A stretch of DNA of 47,812 nt, taken from Oscillospiraceae bacterium (GTDB lineage Bacteria > Bacillota > Clostridia > Oscillospirales > Ruminococcaceae). The position numbers were made by a program, and so were the translations under genes. Numbering within the stretch: position 1 is the stretch's first letter; every line of letters begins with the position of its first letter. Shown here one piece after another: positions 28,858 to 37,978 of the stretch. The notes under the pieces were generated by a model. The model was not told the origin of the DNA and searched no databases. It saw only the letters and a program-made list of their open reading frames with translations. The stretch lies in contig JAFQBH010000025.1 of assembly GCA_017399765.1 (NCBI GenBank), positions 1 through 47,812 of the forward strand, given 5' to 3'.

Positions 28858-30909
28858 ATGAAAAAATGGAAACTTATGCCGGGAAACCCGGGAAAGGCAA
28901 AACATATTGAGGAAGAACTGGGCGTTCCCGCTCTTGTAAGCGAGGTTCTTGTTGCAAGAGGAATCGATACCCCCGCAAAGGCAGGCAATTTTATTGCAAA
29001 GGAAATACCTTTTTCCGACCCGATGGCTTACCGCGATATGGATAAGGCGGTGCAGAGGATCAACGAAGCCCTTGATGAAGGCGAAAGAATCTGCGTTTAC
29101 GGCGACTATGACTGCGACGGAATGACCGCAACGGTTCTTCTTTATGATTATCTTGCTTCAATCGGCTGCGACGTCTGGTATTATATTCCGGACAGAGAAA
29201 ACGAAGGTTACGGCCTTAACAAAGGCGCAATCGATTATATCGCATCGAAAGAAACCGACCTTATCGTAACCGTTGATAACGGCGTTTCCGCCATTAACGA
29301 AATAGATTACGCTTCCTTCCTTGGAATCGACGTTGTTGTAACCGACCACCACAAACCGAGGGAAGTCCTTCCGGATGCGGTTGCGGTTGTTGACCCCCAC
29401 AGAGAAGACGAAACCGACGAGGGAATTTATAAGGAACTTGCGGGCGTAGGCGTTGCGTTCAAGCTTGTCTGCGCGCTCGAAAACGATAACGGCTGGGGAA
29501 TTATCGAACAGTATGCGGATCTTATCTGCATAGGCACTGTTGCGGATATTGTTCCGCTTACCGGCGAAAACAGAATTCTTGTGCGCCAGGGACTTTCGCT
29601 TATCAGCGAAACAACAAATCTCGGACTTCGTGCGCTTCTTGAAGAAACCGGACTTTCCGAAAAACAGCTTACTGCGGATATGATCGCTTTCGGAATTGCG
29701 CCGAAACTCAATTCGGCCGCAAGACTTGGTTCCGCATATCAGGTAACGGAACTTCTTACCACCGAGGACGAGGAACTTGCCGCCCAGCTTGCTTCCGACC
29801 TTTGTGAACAAAACCGCCAGCGCCAGCAGCTTGAGGCGGAAATTGCGAAGGATATTGACGCAATGTTCCTTGAAAAAGCCGATATTCTCAATGACAGAGT
29901 TGTTGTTCTTGACGGGGAAGGCTGGCACCACGGAGTTATCGGAATCGTTTGTTCAAAGGTTGTTGAACGCACCGGAAAACCCTGCGTTCTTATTTCCAGC
30001 GACGGCGAAGAAGCCAGAGGTTCCGCAAGAAGCGTTGAAGGTTTTTCGATGATAGATGCCGTAAGCTACGCTTCGGAACATCTTACAAGATACGGCGGAC
30101 ATCCTTTCGCCGCCGGAATGAGCCTTGATTCTTCTAAAATCGACGATTTCCGCAAGGCGGTCAACGAATTTGCCGCAAATAACTTCCTCCAGATGCCGGT
30201 TTATACCCAGAAAATCGATAAGGTTATGGATCCGGCGGAACTTACAGTTAACAACATTTCGTCCCTTAAACTTCTTGAACCTTTCGGCGCTTCCAACGAA
30301 GTTCCGGTTTTTGCGTTCAGAAAGGTTCTTGTTGACGGAATTTATCCCATAGGAAACGGAAAACACCTTCGCCTTCGCTTCAAAAAAGCCGGAATGGTAT
30401 TTTATGCGGTATATTTTGGAATGACTGCGGAAGAATTCCCCTATGTTCAGGGAGATATTGTTGACGTTGCGGCAACATGTGAAGTTAACGAATTCGGCGG
30501 AGAGGAAAGGGTTTCCGTAAAAATCCGCGATATCCGTCCTTCCTCTTTAAGCCAGGAAAAACTTTTCTCCGGAAACCTTATTTATGACGGTTACAAACGC
30601 GGAGAACCCGTTCCGGAAGAGGATATTCCGGAGCGCAACGATTTTGCCGTTGTTTACAGATTCATCAGAAACAACCAGAGTTTTAAAGGTGAACTTGATG
30701 TTCTTTTCGGAAGAATTACCGGACAGAACAAGGAATATCCCATGGATTCCTGCAAAATGCGTCTTTGCCTTGATATTATGGAGGAAATGGGACTTATTGA
30801 AAGAAAATTCGACGGAAAGGCTGAGGAAATTACCCTTAACCCCCAGTCGCAGAAGATAAATATGGAAGATTCGAAACTTCTTGAAAAATTAAGAAGAGGA
30901 AATATCTGA
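28858..30909 (+). CDS. recJ: Single-stranded-DNA-specific exonuclease RecJ
   Basis: This 683-residue DHH-family nuclease degrades single-stranded DNA 5' to 3' in recombination and mismatch repair. The DHH domain shows YGDYDCDG (residues 81-88), TVDNGVSA, VTDHHKP and VDPHR. The DHHA1 domain shows WHHGVIGIVCSK, ARGSARS and GGHPFAAGMSL. An OB-fold and a C-terminal extension follow, which makes it longer than E. coli RecJ, as in other Firmicutes. ATG 28858 is chosen because TGCGGAGG lies eight bases upstream; earlier ATGs at 28825 and 28852 do not fit. It leads an operon with relA. Confidence 0.95.
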   Translation: MKKWKLMPGNPGKAKHIEEELGVPALVSEVLVARGIDTPAKAGNFIAKEIPFSDPMAYRDMDKAVQRINEALDEGERICVYGDYDCDGMTATVLLYDYLASIGCDVWYYIPDRENEGYGLNKGAIDYIASKETDLIVTVDNGVSAINEIDYASFLGIDVVVTDHHKPREVLPDAVAVVDPHREDETDEGIYKELAGVGVAFKLVCALENDNGWGIIEQYADLICIGTVADIVPLTGENRILVRQGLSLISETTNLGLRALLEETGLSEKQLTADMIAFGIAPKLNSAARLGSAYQVTELLTTEDEELAAQLASDLCEQNRQRQQLEAEIAKDIDAMFLEKADILNDRVVVLDGEGWHHGVIGIVCSKVVERTGKPCVLISSDGEEARGSARSVEGFSMIDAVSYASEHLTRYGGHPFAAGMSLDSSKIDDFRKAVNEFAANNFLQMPVYTQKIDKVMDPAELTVNNISSLKLLEPFGASNEVPVFAFRKVLVDGIYPIGNGKHLRLRFKKAGMVFYAVYFGMTAEEFPYVQGDIVDVAATCEVNEFGGEERVSVKIRDIRPSSLSQEKLFSGNLIYDGYKRGEPVPEEDIPERNDFAVVYRFIRNNQSFKGELDVLFGRITGQNKEYPMDSCKMRLCLDIMEEMGLIERKFDGKAEEITLNPQSQKINMEDSKLLEKLRRGNI

Positions 30910-30937
30910 TTGCAGTAAGGGAAGAGGCGGTGAGAAA

Positions 30938-33100
30938 ATGCCCGAATTTTTTAAGGAATTAAAAGAAGCCATTGACGTCAACAAAGGTTATGACGTTGAA
31001 AAAATAGAGCGGGCATACGCACTTGCAAGAAGCGCGCATGCGGAACAAAAACGCGCAACGGGTGAACCCTATATTATTCACCCTGTTGCAGCGGCGCTTA
31101 CTGTTGTTCAGCTCGGAATGGATACGGATACGGTTTGCGCGGCGCTTCTTCATGACGTTGTTGAGGATACTTCCGTAACCCTTGATGAAGTCAGAAAAGA
31201 ATTCGGCGACGACGTTGCAACAATGGTTGACGGCGTTACAAAGCTCAGTAAAATCAAATTTGTTTCAAAAGAGGAAGCCCAGGCGGAAAACGTCCGCAAA
31301 ATGATGATAGCTATGGCGAAGGACGTTCGCGTTATTATCGTAAAACTTGCGGACCGCCTTCATAATATGCGCACCATTGACGCAAAGCCTTTGGAAAAAC
31401 AGCGCAGAACGGCCCACGAAACAATGGAGATTTATGCTCCTCTTGCACACAGACTCGGTATCCGCCCGATTATGGAAGAACTTGAGGACAGATGTATCCG
31501 GATTCTCGACCCGGTTGGCTATAAGGATATTGAGGAAAGAATGGAGCTTGCCAAAAACGAGCAGCAGGAATTTCTTGAGCATCTTCAGACAAAGATTCGC
31601 GAGCGCCTTGATGAAGAAAACTTCAAAGCCACACTTACTGGAAGAATTAAAAGCGTTTACGGAATTTACCGCAAAATCTATACACTCGGAAAATCCTTCG
31701 AGGAAATTTATGACGTTTATGCGGTGCGCATAATCTGTAACGATGTTTTCGGATGTTATTATGTTCTCGGCCTTATGCATGACCTTTTTAAACCGATTCC
31801 GGACCGCTTCAAGGATTATATTTCCACCCCGAAGCAGAATATGTATCAGTCCCTTCATACGACCTGTATCGATGAAAAAGGTATTCCTTTTGAAATCCAG
31901 ATAAGGACCTGGGATATGCACCACACCGCTGAATACGGTATCGCGGCCCATTGGAAATATAAAGCAGGAATTCAGGGAAAATATAAACTTGAGGAACGTC
32001 TTGCCTGGGTCCGCCAGCTTCTTGAACAGCAGCAGGAACTGGACGACGTTGAGGATATAGTAAGTTCCATCAAAACAGATATTGCCATTGACGAAGTCTT
32101 TGTTTTTACTCCCCGAGGCGACGTTATAAATCTTCCGGTAGGTTCCACAATTATTGACTTCGCTTACGCAATTCATACTGCGGTCGGCAACAGAATGACC
32201 GGCGCAAAGATAAACGGAAGAATAGTTCCTCTTGAAACGGAAGTTAAAACCGGCATGATCGTTGAGATAATCACGACCAATGCCGCCGGTCACGGACCGA
32301 GCCGAGACTGGGTAAACATGGCAAAAACCAGCGGCGCAAGAGCGAAGATCAGAAGCTGGTTCAAAAAAGAACGCCGTGACGAAAACATTGCCGAGGGAAG
32401 AATTGCCCTTGAAAAGGATTTCCGCAAGAACGGAATTATTCTTAATGAACACGACCACACCGAATTCCTCGGCGAAATTGCAAGGCGCCAGCATTGCAAC
32501 AGCATTGATGACCTCTATGCCGCAATCGGTTACGGCGGCATAAGCATGTCAAGAATTCTTCCCTGGGTAAAAGAGGAATATACCAAAAAATATAAACCCC
32601 AGGAAGAAATTGTTCCGGAAGTTGTAAAACCAAAACGCAAACCCAAGGCAAGCAGCGGCGTTATTGTTGAAGGGCTTGAAGGCTGCCTTGTAAAATTCGG
32701 ACATTGCTGCAACCCGCTTCCCGGCGACGATATCATCGGATATATTACAAGAGGAAGCGGCGTTACCATTCACACCTGCAACTGCAAAACCGCGGTAAAC
32801 GGTCTTGTTGATAAAGAGCAGGAGGGAAGATGGGTCACTGCAAGCTGGAGCGACAACATCAAAGATACCTATAAAACCAACATTCTTGTTCACGGAATGG
32901 ACAGAAGCGGTTTTGTTGCGGACGTAAGTATCACCGTTGCGAACCTTCATGTTCCGATGCACACCTTCCTTGCGCGTGAACTTCCGGATCATCAGGCGGA
33001 AGTTAAGCTTACTATTGAAACCCAGGGCGTTGAGCAGCTTCGCGGAACAATTGAAGCCCTCAAGAGGATCCGCGGGGTTGACAGCGTTGTTCGTATGTAA
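30938..33100 (+). CDS. relA: RelA/SpoT-type bifunctional (p)ppGpp synthetase/hydrolase
   Basis: This 720-residue long Rel protein makes and degrades the stringent-response alarmone. The HD hydrolase domain is intact (IIHPVAAAL, LLHDVVEDT, KLADRLHNMRT). The synthetase domain has RIKSVYGIYRKI, RFKDYISTPK and EIQIRTWDMHH. TGS (DEVFVFTPRGDVINLP), a Cys/His zinc-finger-like region (GHCCNPLPGD, HTCNC) and a C-terminal ACT domain complete it. Both activities are expected because the HD residues are present. It lies between recJ and dtd. Confidence 0.96.
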   Translation: MPEFFKELKEAIDVNKGYDVEKIERAYALARSAHAEQKRATGEPYIIHPVAAALTVVQLGMDTDTVCAALLHDVVEDTSVTLDEVRKEFGDDVATMVDGVTKLSKIKFVSKEEAQAENVRKMMIAMAKDVRVIIVKLADRLHNMRTIDAKPLEKQRRTAHETMEIYAPLAHRLGIRPIMEELEDRCIRILDPVGYKDIEERMELAKNEQQEFLEHLQTKIRERLDEENFKATLTGRIKSVYGIYRKIYTLGKSFEEIYDVYAVRIICNDVFGCYYVLGLMHDLFKPIPDRFKDYISTPKQNMYQSLHTTCIDEKGIPFEIQIRTWDMHHTAEYGIAAHWKYKAGIQGKYKLEERLAWVRQLLEQQQELDDVEDIVSSIKTDIAIDEVFVFTPRGDVINLPVGSTIIDFAYAIHTAVGNRMTGAKINGRIVPLETEVKTGMIVEIITTNAAGHGPSRDWVNMAKTSGARAKIRSWFKKERRDENIAEGRIALEKDFRKNGIILNEHDHTEFLGEIARRQHCNSIDDLYAAIGYGGISMSRILPWVKEEYTKKYKPQEEIVPEVVKPKRKPKASSGVIVEGLEGCLVKFGHCCNPLPGDDIIGYITRGSGVTIHTCNCKTAVNGLVDKEQEGRWVTASWSDNIKDTYKTNILVHGMDRSGFVADVSITVANLHVPMHTFLARELPDHQAEVKLTIETQGVEQLRGTIEALKRIRGVDSVVRM

Positions 33101-33120
33101 GGAAAGGAAAAACAAATTTT

Positions 33121-33573
33121 ATGAAAGCTGTTTTGCAAAGAGTTCTTTCCGCTTCGGTTGAATGTGAAGGAAAAACCGTTTCCGAAATCGGAAAAGGTTT
33201 TATGGTCCTTCTCGGCGTTACAAAAACCGATACCCAGGCGGAAGCGGATATTCTTGCTTCAAAAATTGCGGGACTTCGGATTTTTGAGGATGAAAACGGA
33301 AAGATGAATCTTTCCCTTGATGAAGTCGGCGGAAAAATTATTGTTGTATCCAATTTTACCCTTTGCGCCGATTGCAAACACGGAAAAAGACCTTCGTTCA
33401 TCAACGCTCAAAGACCGGTCCAGGCAAACGAACTTTATGAATTTTTTATAAAAAAGCTTAAATTTTACGGTGTTCCGGAAGTCGGAACAGGTGTTTTCGG
33501 CGGGGATATGCAGGTGCATATCCAGAACGACGGACCGGTTACGCTTATTCTGGATACCGATGATTGGAAATAA
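33121..33573 (+). CDS. dtd: D-aminoacyl-tRNA deacylase
   Basis: This 150-residue enzyme removes D-amino acids and glycine from mischarged tRNA. The opening MKAVLQRVLSASV, the SNFTL version of the SQFTL motif and the NDGPVTLIL motif near the end are clear. The Gln-to-Asn change in SQFTL is a mild variation. The rel-dtd pairing is common in Firmicutes. AAGGAAAGG lies upstream of the ATG. Confidence 0.94.
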   Translation: MKAVLQRVLSASVECEGKTVSEIGKGFMVLLGVTKTDTQAEADILASKIAGLRIFEDENGKMNLSLDEVGGKIIVVSNFTLCADCKHGKRPSFINAQRPVQANELYEFFIKKLKFYGVPEVGTGVFGGDMQVHIQNDGPVTLILDTDDWK

Positions 33574-33594
33574 ATTTTTTTGGGAGGAAACACA

Positions 33595-34221
33595 ATGGAA
33601 ATTCATGAACTTGTAGTAGGACCCCTTAAAACAAATTGCTATATCGTAACTTCCGATATGAAACATGCGGTAATTATCGACCCGGGTTTTGATGCGGAAA
33701 AAATCATTGCGAAAATCCGTGAACTCGGCGCAAAACCGAAGTTCATTCTTCTTACCCACGGACATTTTGACCACATCGGCGCGGTAAACGCTCTTAAAAA
33801 GACTTTTCCGGAGATGAAATCCGTAATTCTTGCGGAGGACGAGGATATCTGCCTCGATCCGAGCCTTATCAATAAGGAAATCGGCGTTGTTACAAAGCCG
33901 GATATGCTTTTTGCGGACGGCGACATTGTAAAACTTGATGACCTTGACTTCAAGTTCATGGCAACTCCCGGCCACACAAAAGGCTGCGCCTGCATAATTT
34001 GCGGAAGAAACATTTTCAGCGGAGATACTCTTTTTGCCCGCGGTTACGGAAGAACCGATCTTTATGGCGGTTCCCTTCGCGATATGAAGCTTTCTCTCAA
34101 AAAAATCGGTTCCCTTGAAGGCGATTACGAAATTTATCCCGCCCACGGAAGCGGAACCACCCTTGACCTTGAACGTTACGCAAACCCCTATTTAAGAAAA
34201 GCATTGGGTCTCGGAATCTGA
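33595..34221 (+). CDS. Glyoxalase II-like MBL-fold hydrolase
   Basis: This 208-residue protein has THGHFDHIG as metal motif, TPGHTKG, SGDTLFARGYGRTDL and a closing PAHGSGT, the full ligand set of a hydroxyacylglutathione-hydrolase-like (YqgX-type) enzyme. The substrate is probably a thioester or related small molecule. ATG 33595 is preferred because GGGAGG lies just upstream; an earlier in-frame ATG at 33580 would overlap it. hemZ begins one base after its stop, so the genes are coupled. Confidence 0.9.
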   Translation: MEIHELVVGPLKTNCYIVTSDMKHAVIIDPGFDAEKIIAKIRELGAKPKFILLTHGHFDHIGAVNALKKTFPEMKSVILAEDEDICLDPSLINKEIGVVTKPDMLFADGDIVKLDDLDFKFMATPGHTKGCACIICGRNIFSGDTLFARGYGRTDLYGGSLRDMKLSLKKIGSLEGDYEIYPAHGSGTTLDLERYANPYLRKALGLGI

Positions 34222-34222
34222 T

Positions 34223-35659
34223 ATGGTACTTATAATCGATTCCCACCCTTATCGTTATGAAGCAGAAGCTCTCTGCCGCATGTTTTTGCGCGGCAGGGAG
34301 CTTAAAATATTTGAAGGAGAGGATATTCCGGCGGAGGATTTTATCTATACCGGAGTTTTCGGCGACAAAATTTCCGTAAGGATAAAAATGGACGGAAAAG
34401 ACCTTTCCGCAAAGGCAGAAACTTCAGAAGGAAAAGCCGCGAAAATGGAATATCTTCTTTATGAAATTCTTTCGGAAATCACCGGACTTAAACCAAAATG
34501 GGGCACCCTTACCGGAATTCGTCCGGTAAAACTTGCTCTGCAGATGATGGACAAAGGAATTTCCGCCGACGAAGTTAGGAGAAAATTCAAAGAGGAAAGA
34601 TTGGTTTCCGACGAGAAGCTGGATCTCCTTTTGAGCACCGCCGAGCACGAACAGACAATACGAGCTCTTTCAAAACCGGAATCCGTGAGCATGTATATTT
34701 CGATTCCGTTCTGCCCGAGCAGATGTTCCTATTGTTCTTTCACCTCTCATGCAATAGAAAAGGCCGCGAAGCTTATTCCGCAGTACGTTGACCTGCTTTG
34801 CGAGGAACTGCGTGATACCGCTGTGCTCATGGAAGAACTTGGGCTTCACCTCGAAACGGTTTATATGGGCGGAGGAACTCCGACCGTGCTCACGCCGGAA
34901 CAGATGGACAGAGTTTTGAGCACAGCGAGAAGCTCTTTTGATTTCGGCGGAGTGCGTGAACTTACCGTTGAAGCCGGAAGACCGGACACGATTACACCGG
35001 AAAAGCTTGAAGTTATGAAGAAAAACGGCGTTGACAGAATCAGCATCAACCCGCAGACCATGGACGACGGCGTTCTGGAACTTATCGGAAGAAAACACAC
35101 CGCCAGGGACGTTGTTGACGCTTTTTATATGGCAAGAAGCTTCGGTTTTGACAACATCAATATGGATCTGATTTCCGGACTTCCGGGCGATGATTTTGAT
35201 AAATTCCGGAAAACAATAGATTCTGTGCTCGAACTTGAACCGGAAAACATAACTCTTCATACCCTTACGGTGAAACGCAGCGCAAATCTTGCCGGTGATG
35301 CTCAAAAAATGCTCAGCAGAAGCGTTGATGAAATGAATGAGCATGCGTTCCGGTGCTTTGATGAGGCGGGATATTATCCCTATTATCTTTACCGCCAGAA
35401 AGGAACGGTTGAGGCTCTTGAAAACACCGGTTTTTGTAAGCCTGGAAAAGAAGGCATTTACAACGTTTTTATAATGGACGAAACCCATTCCATTCTTGCA
35501 ACCGGAGCCGGCGGAGTTACAAAGCTTAAAGACCCCCACGGACCGAAGATTGAACGCATATTTAACTTCAAGTTCCCGTATGAATATATTGACAGATTTG
35601 ACCTTATGAACGAAAGAAAAGAACAGGTGAAAGATTTTTATGAACGTTATCCTCTCTGA
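34223..35659 (+). CDS. hemZ: HemZ-like radical SAM protein (coproporphyrinogen dehydrogenase family)
   Basis: This 478-residue radical SAM protein has an N-terminal domain of about 150 residues typical of HemZ. The cluster motif CPSRCSYC (Cys164, 168, 171) and the glycine-rich YMGGGTPT motif follow, and a HemN-like C-terminal part closes it. HemZ is annotated as an oxygen-independent coproporphyrinogen III dehydrogenase, but no other haem genes are in view, so the true reaction is open. Its end overlaps the kinase gene by 20 bases. Confidence 0.9.
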   Translation: MVLIIDSHPYRYEAEALCRMFLRGRELKIFEGEDIPAEDFIYTGVFGDKISVRIKMDGKDLSAKAETSEGKAAKMEYLLYEILSEITGLKPKWGTLTGIRPVKLALQMMDKGISADEVRRKFKEERLVSDEKLDLLLSTAEHEQTIRALSKPESVSMYISIPFCPSRCSYCSFTSHAIEKAAKLIPQYVDLLCEELRDTAVLMEELGLHLETVYMGGGTPTVLTPEQMDRVLSTARSSFDFGGVRELTVEAGRPDTITPEKLEVMKKNGVDRISINPQTMDDGVLELIGRKHTARDVVDAFYMARSFGFDNINMDLISGLPGDDFDKFRKTIDSVLELEPENITLHTLTVKRSANLAGDAQKMLSRSVDEMNEHAFRCFDEAGYYPYYLYRQKGTVEALENTGFCKPGKEGIYNVFIMDETHSILATGAGGVTKLKDPHGPKIERIFNFKFPYEYIDRFDLMNERKEQVKDFYERYPL

Positions 35660-36572
35660 TGCTTTTGACGTTGAAAAAATAAACGAAGGCATCGCTTCCG
35701 GTTTTGAAAAAATGATTTCCGAAGCGGAAGAGGAAATTGAAAGAAAAGTTGAAGAGACCGCGGATTTTATTTTAAAGCAGGGCGAGGATTTGAAAATTGT
35801 TCTTGTTTCCGGGCGTTCTGCTTCCGGAAAAACAACTTTTACAAAAAAAGTCTGCAAAAAACTTTCCGAAAAAGGAAGGGAAGCAAGGCATGTTGCTCTG
35901 GATGATTTCCTTCTCGGTTTCGGATATATGCCGATAAACGAAGACGGAACTTTTGATATGGAAAGCATTGAGGGACTTGATACCGCTCTTGCCAACGAAA
36001 CTTTCAGGCTTTTGCTTTCCGAAGGAAAGGCGGATTTCCCGACCTTTGATTTTCCTAAACAGCGCAGGGGAGAAAAATGGAACCGAGTTGAACTTGGAGA
36101 AAACGGAATAATTATGATAGAGGGAATTCATTCCCTTAACCCGCTTCTTACGGAAAATCTTCCGGAAAAAGGGATTCTCCGAATGTTCATTGAACCGAAA
36201 AAATCCTATGAAAAAGGAGAAAAAACGGTTTTTTCCGCGGAAGAAATACGTCTTATGAGAAGAATGACAAGGGACGAACTTTTTCGCGGTTGGGAAACGG
36301 AAAAAACTTTTGCCCAATGGAAAAGCGTTCTTTCCGGAGAAAAAATTTATATCGAACCGTATATTGATTCCGCGGAGATAAAAGTTGATTCCTCAATGGA
36401 TTTTGAACCGGCGGTTTTTGTGGATATCCTTTCGGGAATGCTTGATAAAATTGATGAAAAATCGCCGTTTTTCGGCGAAGCAAAGGCTTTTTTGGAAAAA
36501 CTTTCGGCTTTTGAAAAAATAAGTCCGGATTTTTTGCCGAAAGATTCGCTTCTTCGGGAGTTTGTCGGTTGA
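35640..36572 (+). CDS. Uridine kinase-like nucleoside kinase, short form
   Basis: This 310-residue P-loop kinase has GRSASGKT at residues 58-65, the LDDFLLGFGYMP substrate loop and DFPKQRRGEKW. It matches the kinase domain of Udk-type proteins of Clostridia that usually carry an N-terminal TGS/threonyl-tRNA-synthetase-like region. Here that region is reduced to about 50 residues. It starts inside hemZ and is translationally coupled to it. The nucleoside preference cannot be told from sequence. Confidence 0.82.
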   Translation: MNVILSDAFDVEKINEGIASGFEKMISEAEEEIERKVEETADFILKQGEDLKIVLVSGRSASGKTTFTKKVCKKLSEKGREARHVALDDFLLGFGYMPINEDGTFDMESIEGLDTALANETFRLLLSEGKADFPTFDFPKQRRGEKWNRVELGENGIIMIEGIHSLNPLLTENLPEKGILRMFIEPKKSYEKGEKTVFSAEEIRLMRRMTRDELFRGWETEKTFAQWKSVLSGEKIYIEPYIDSAEIKVDSSMDFEPAVFVDILSGMLDKIDEKSPFFGEAKAFLEKLSAFEKISPDFLPKDSLLREFVG

Positions 36573-36597
36573 TTTTTACATATTAGAGGTATATAAT
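36569..36597 (+). promoter_or_regulatory. Promoter of the coiled-coil/purine salvage genes
   Basis: TTGATT (36569-36574) and TATAAT (36592-36597) are separated by 17 bases. The -35 overlaps the stop codon of the kinase gene. Confidence 0.7.
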
Positions 36598-36635
36598 TAA
36601 AAAGGAAAATTTTGCAGAAAAGGGGAAAGATAGAA

Positions 36636-37115
36636 ATGTCTGAATTTGATGATTTCATCAGAGGCATTGGCTCTGATATAAAAAATGCCGCCGAACAGGT
36701 TGGAAAAAAAGCGGAGGAAACTTTTGAAATTTCCAAACGCCGCGCAGAAAAAATGAAGATAAAAGGCCATATCCAGAGCCTTTATCAGAAGCTTGGCGAA
36801 CTTACTTACGGCGGAATGAAAAACGGCGAAGATGTTTCCGAAGAAACCGACGCTCTTATCGCACAGCTTGACGAGGCTTTTGCAAGAGTTGAAGAACTTT
36901 TTGAAGAAATCAACGCAATCAGAAACGGCACCTTTGTTCAGGAAGAAGAAATGGACTGGGAAGAGGAATATGCCGAAGAATATGACGTTGACGTAGAGGA
37001 AATTATCGAGGAAGCAAAAGCTTTCGAAGAACCCACAGAGGAAATTGTTCCCGAAGAAAAACTTCCGGAAGAAGAACCCGCGAAAATTCAGGAATTTGAT
37101 ATCAACATCGACTGA
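36636..37115 (+). CDS. Small coiled-coil protein with acidic tail, unknown function
   Basis: I recognise no domain in this 159-residue protein. Residues 1-100 are predicted helical and amphipathic (KNAAEQVGKKAEETF, RVEELFEEINAIRN), and a Glu-rich low-complexity tail of about 55 residues follows. No signal peptide or membrane helix is present, so it is likely cytoplasmic. ATG 36636 has AGGGGAAAG upstream; an earlier in-frame codon at 36612 does not. It precedes the purine phosphorylase gene by 27 bases and likely shares its transcript. Confidence 0.72.
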   Translation: MSEFDDFIRGIGSDIKNAAEQVGKKAEETFEISKRRAEKMKIKGHIQSLYQKLGELTYGGMKNGEDVSEETDALIAQLDEAFARVEELFEEINAIRNGTFVQEEEMDWEEEYAEEYDVDVEEIIEEAKAFEEPTEEIVPEEKLPEEEPAKIQEFDINID

Positions 37116-37142
37116 TTACCGAAAAACGGAGGCAGAAAACAG

Positions 37143-37976
37143 ATGACGTATAACCAGATAAAAGGTTCGGCGGAATATATTCTTGCCCAGACAAGAATCC
37201 GCCCGAAAATCGCCGTAATCCTCGGAAGCGGACTTAACCCAATTGCTTCCGAAATCGAAAATGCGGCAAGAATTCCCTATAAGAATATTCCGCGCTGGAA
37301 CGCCACAACAAACCCCGATCATGAAGGCGTTCTTATAATCGGAACTCTCGATAAAATTCCCGTTGCGGTGATGAACGGAAGACTTCACCAGTATGAAGGA
37401 AATTCCATGAAGGAATGCGCATATCCCGTTGCGGTTTTCAAGGCCATGGGAATTGAAAAAATCATCATCACAAACGCCGCAGGCGGAATCAACACCGATT
37501 ATAAAAACGGCGATTTTGTTCTTCTTACCGATCATATCAAGTTCTTTAACGAAGGCCCTCTTACCGGCGAAGATGCTTCGATTCTCGGTGGAAACCGCTT
37601 TTTTGATATGAGCGATACTTATTCCGAATATCTCCGCAACAGAGTTGCCGGAGCTTTTGAAGCCGAAGGCGGAAAAAAACTTCAGCAGGGCGTTTATGCT
37701 TATATGCCCGGTCCCCAGTTTGAAACTCCTGCGGAAATAAGAATGCTCCGTACCCTTGGCGCGGACGTTGTCGGAATGAGCACCGTTCCGGAAGCGATTA
37801 TGGCGGCCGCCTGCAATATGAAAGTTCTTGGAATTTCCGTTGTTTCCAACATGGCGGCGGGAGTTGAAAACAAAAAACTTTCCGGCGCGGACGTTAACGA
37901 AACCTGCGCTTCTATAAAAGAAGATTTTAAAGCTCTTATCCATACCGCGGTAAAAGTTCTGGAGGAGGAAAAATAA
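37143..37976 (+). CDS. Purine nucleoside phosphorylase, trimeric class
   Basis: This 277-residue enzyme splits purine nucleosides with phosphate. Family motifs are ILGSGL (phosphate loop), GRLHQYEG, TNAAGGIN, GPQFETPAE and GMSTVPEAI, and SNMAAG with the purine-site Asn region near the end. The FETPAE and GMSTVPE versions favour inosine/guanosine phosphorylase over methylthioadenosine phosphorylase. It lies three bases before a deaminase gene, so the two probably act in sequence. GGAGG precedes its start. Confidence 0.94.
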   Translation: MTYNQIKGSAEYILAQTRIRPKIAVILGSGLNPIASEIENAARIPYKNIPRWNATTNPDHEGVLIIGTLDKIPVAVMNGRLHQYEGNSMKECAYPVAVFKAMGIEKIIITNAAGGINTDYKNGDFVLLTDHIKFFNEGPLTGEDASILGGNRFFDMSDTYSEYLRNRVAGAFEAEGGKKLQQGVYAYMPGPQFETPAEIRMLRTLGADVVGMSTVPEAIMAAACNMKVLGISVVSNMAAGVENKKLSGADVNETCASIKEDFKALIHTAVKVLEEEK

Positions 37977-37978
37977 AA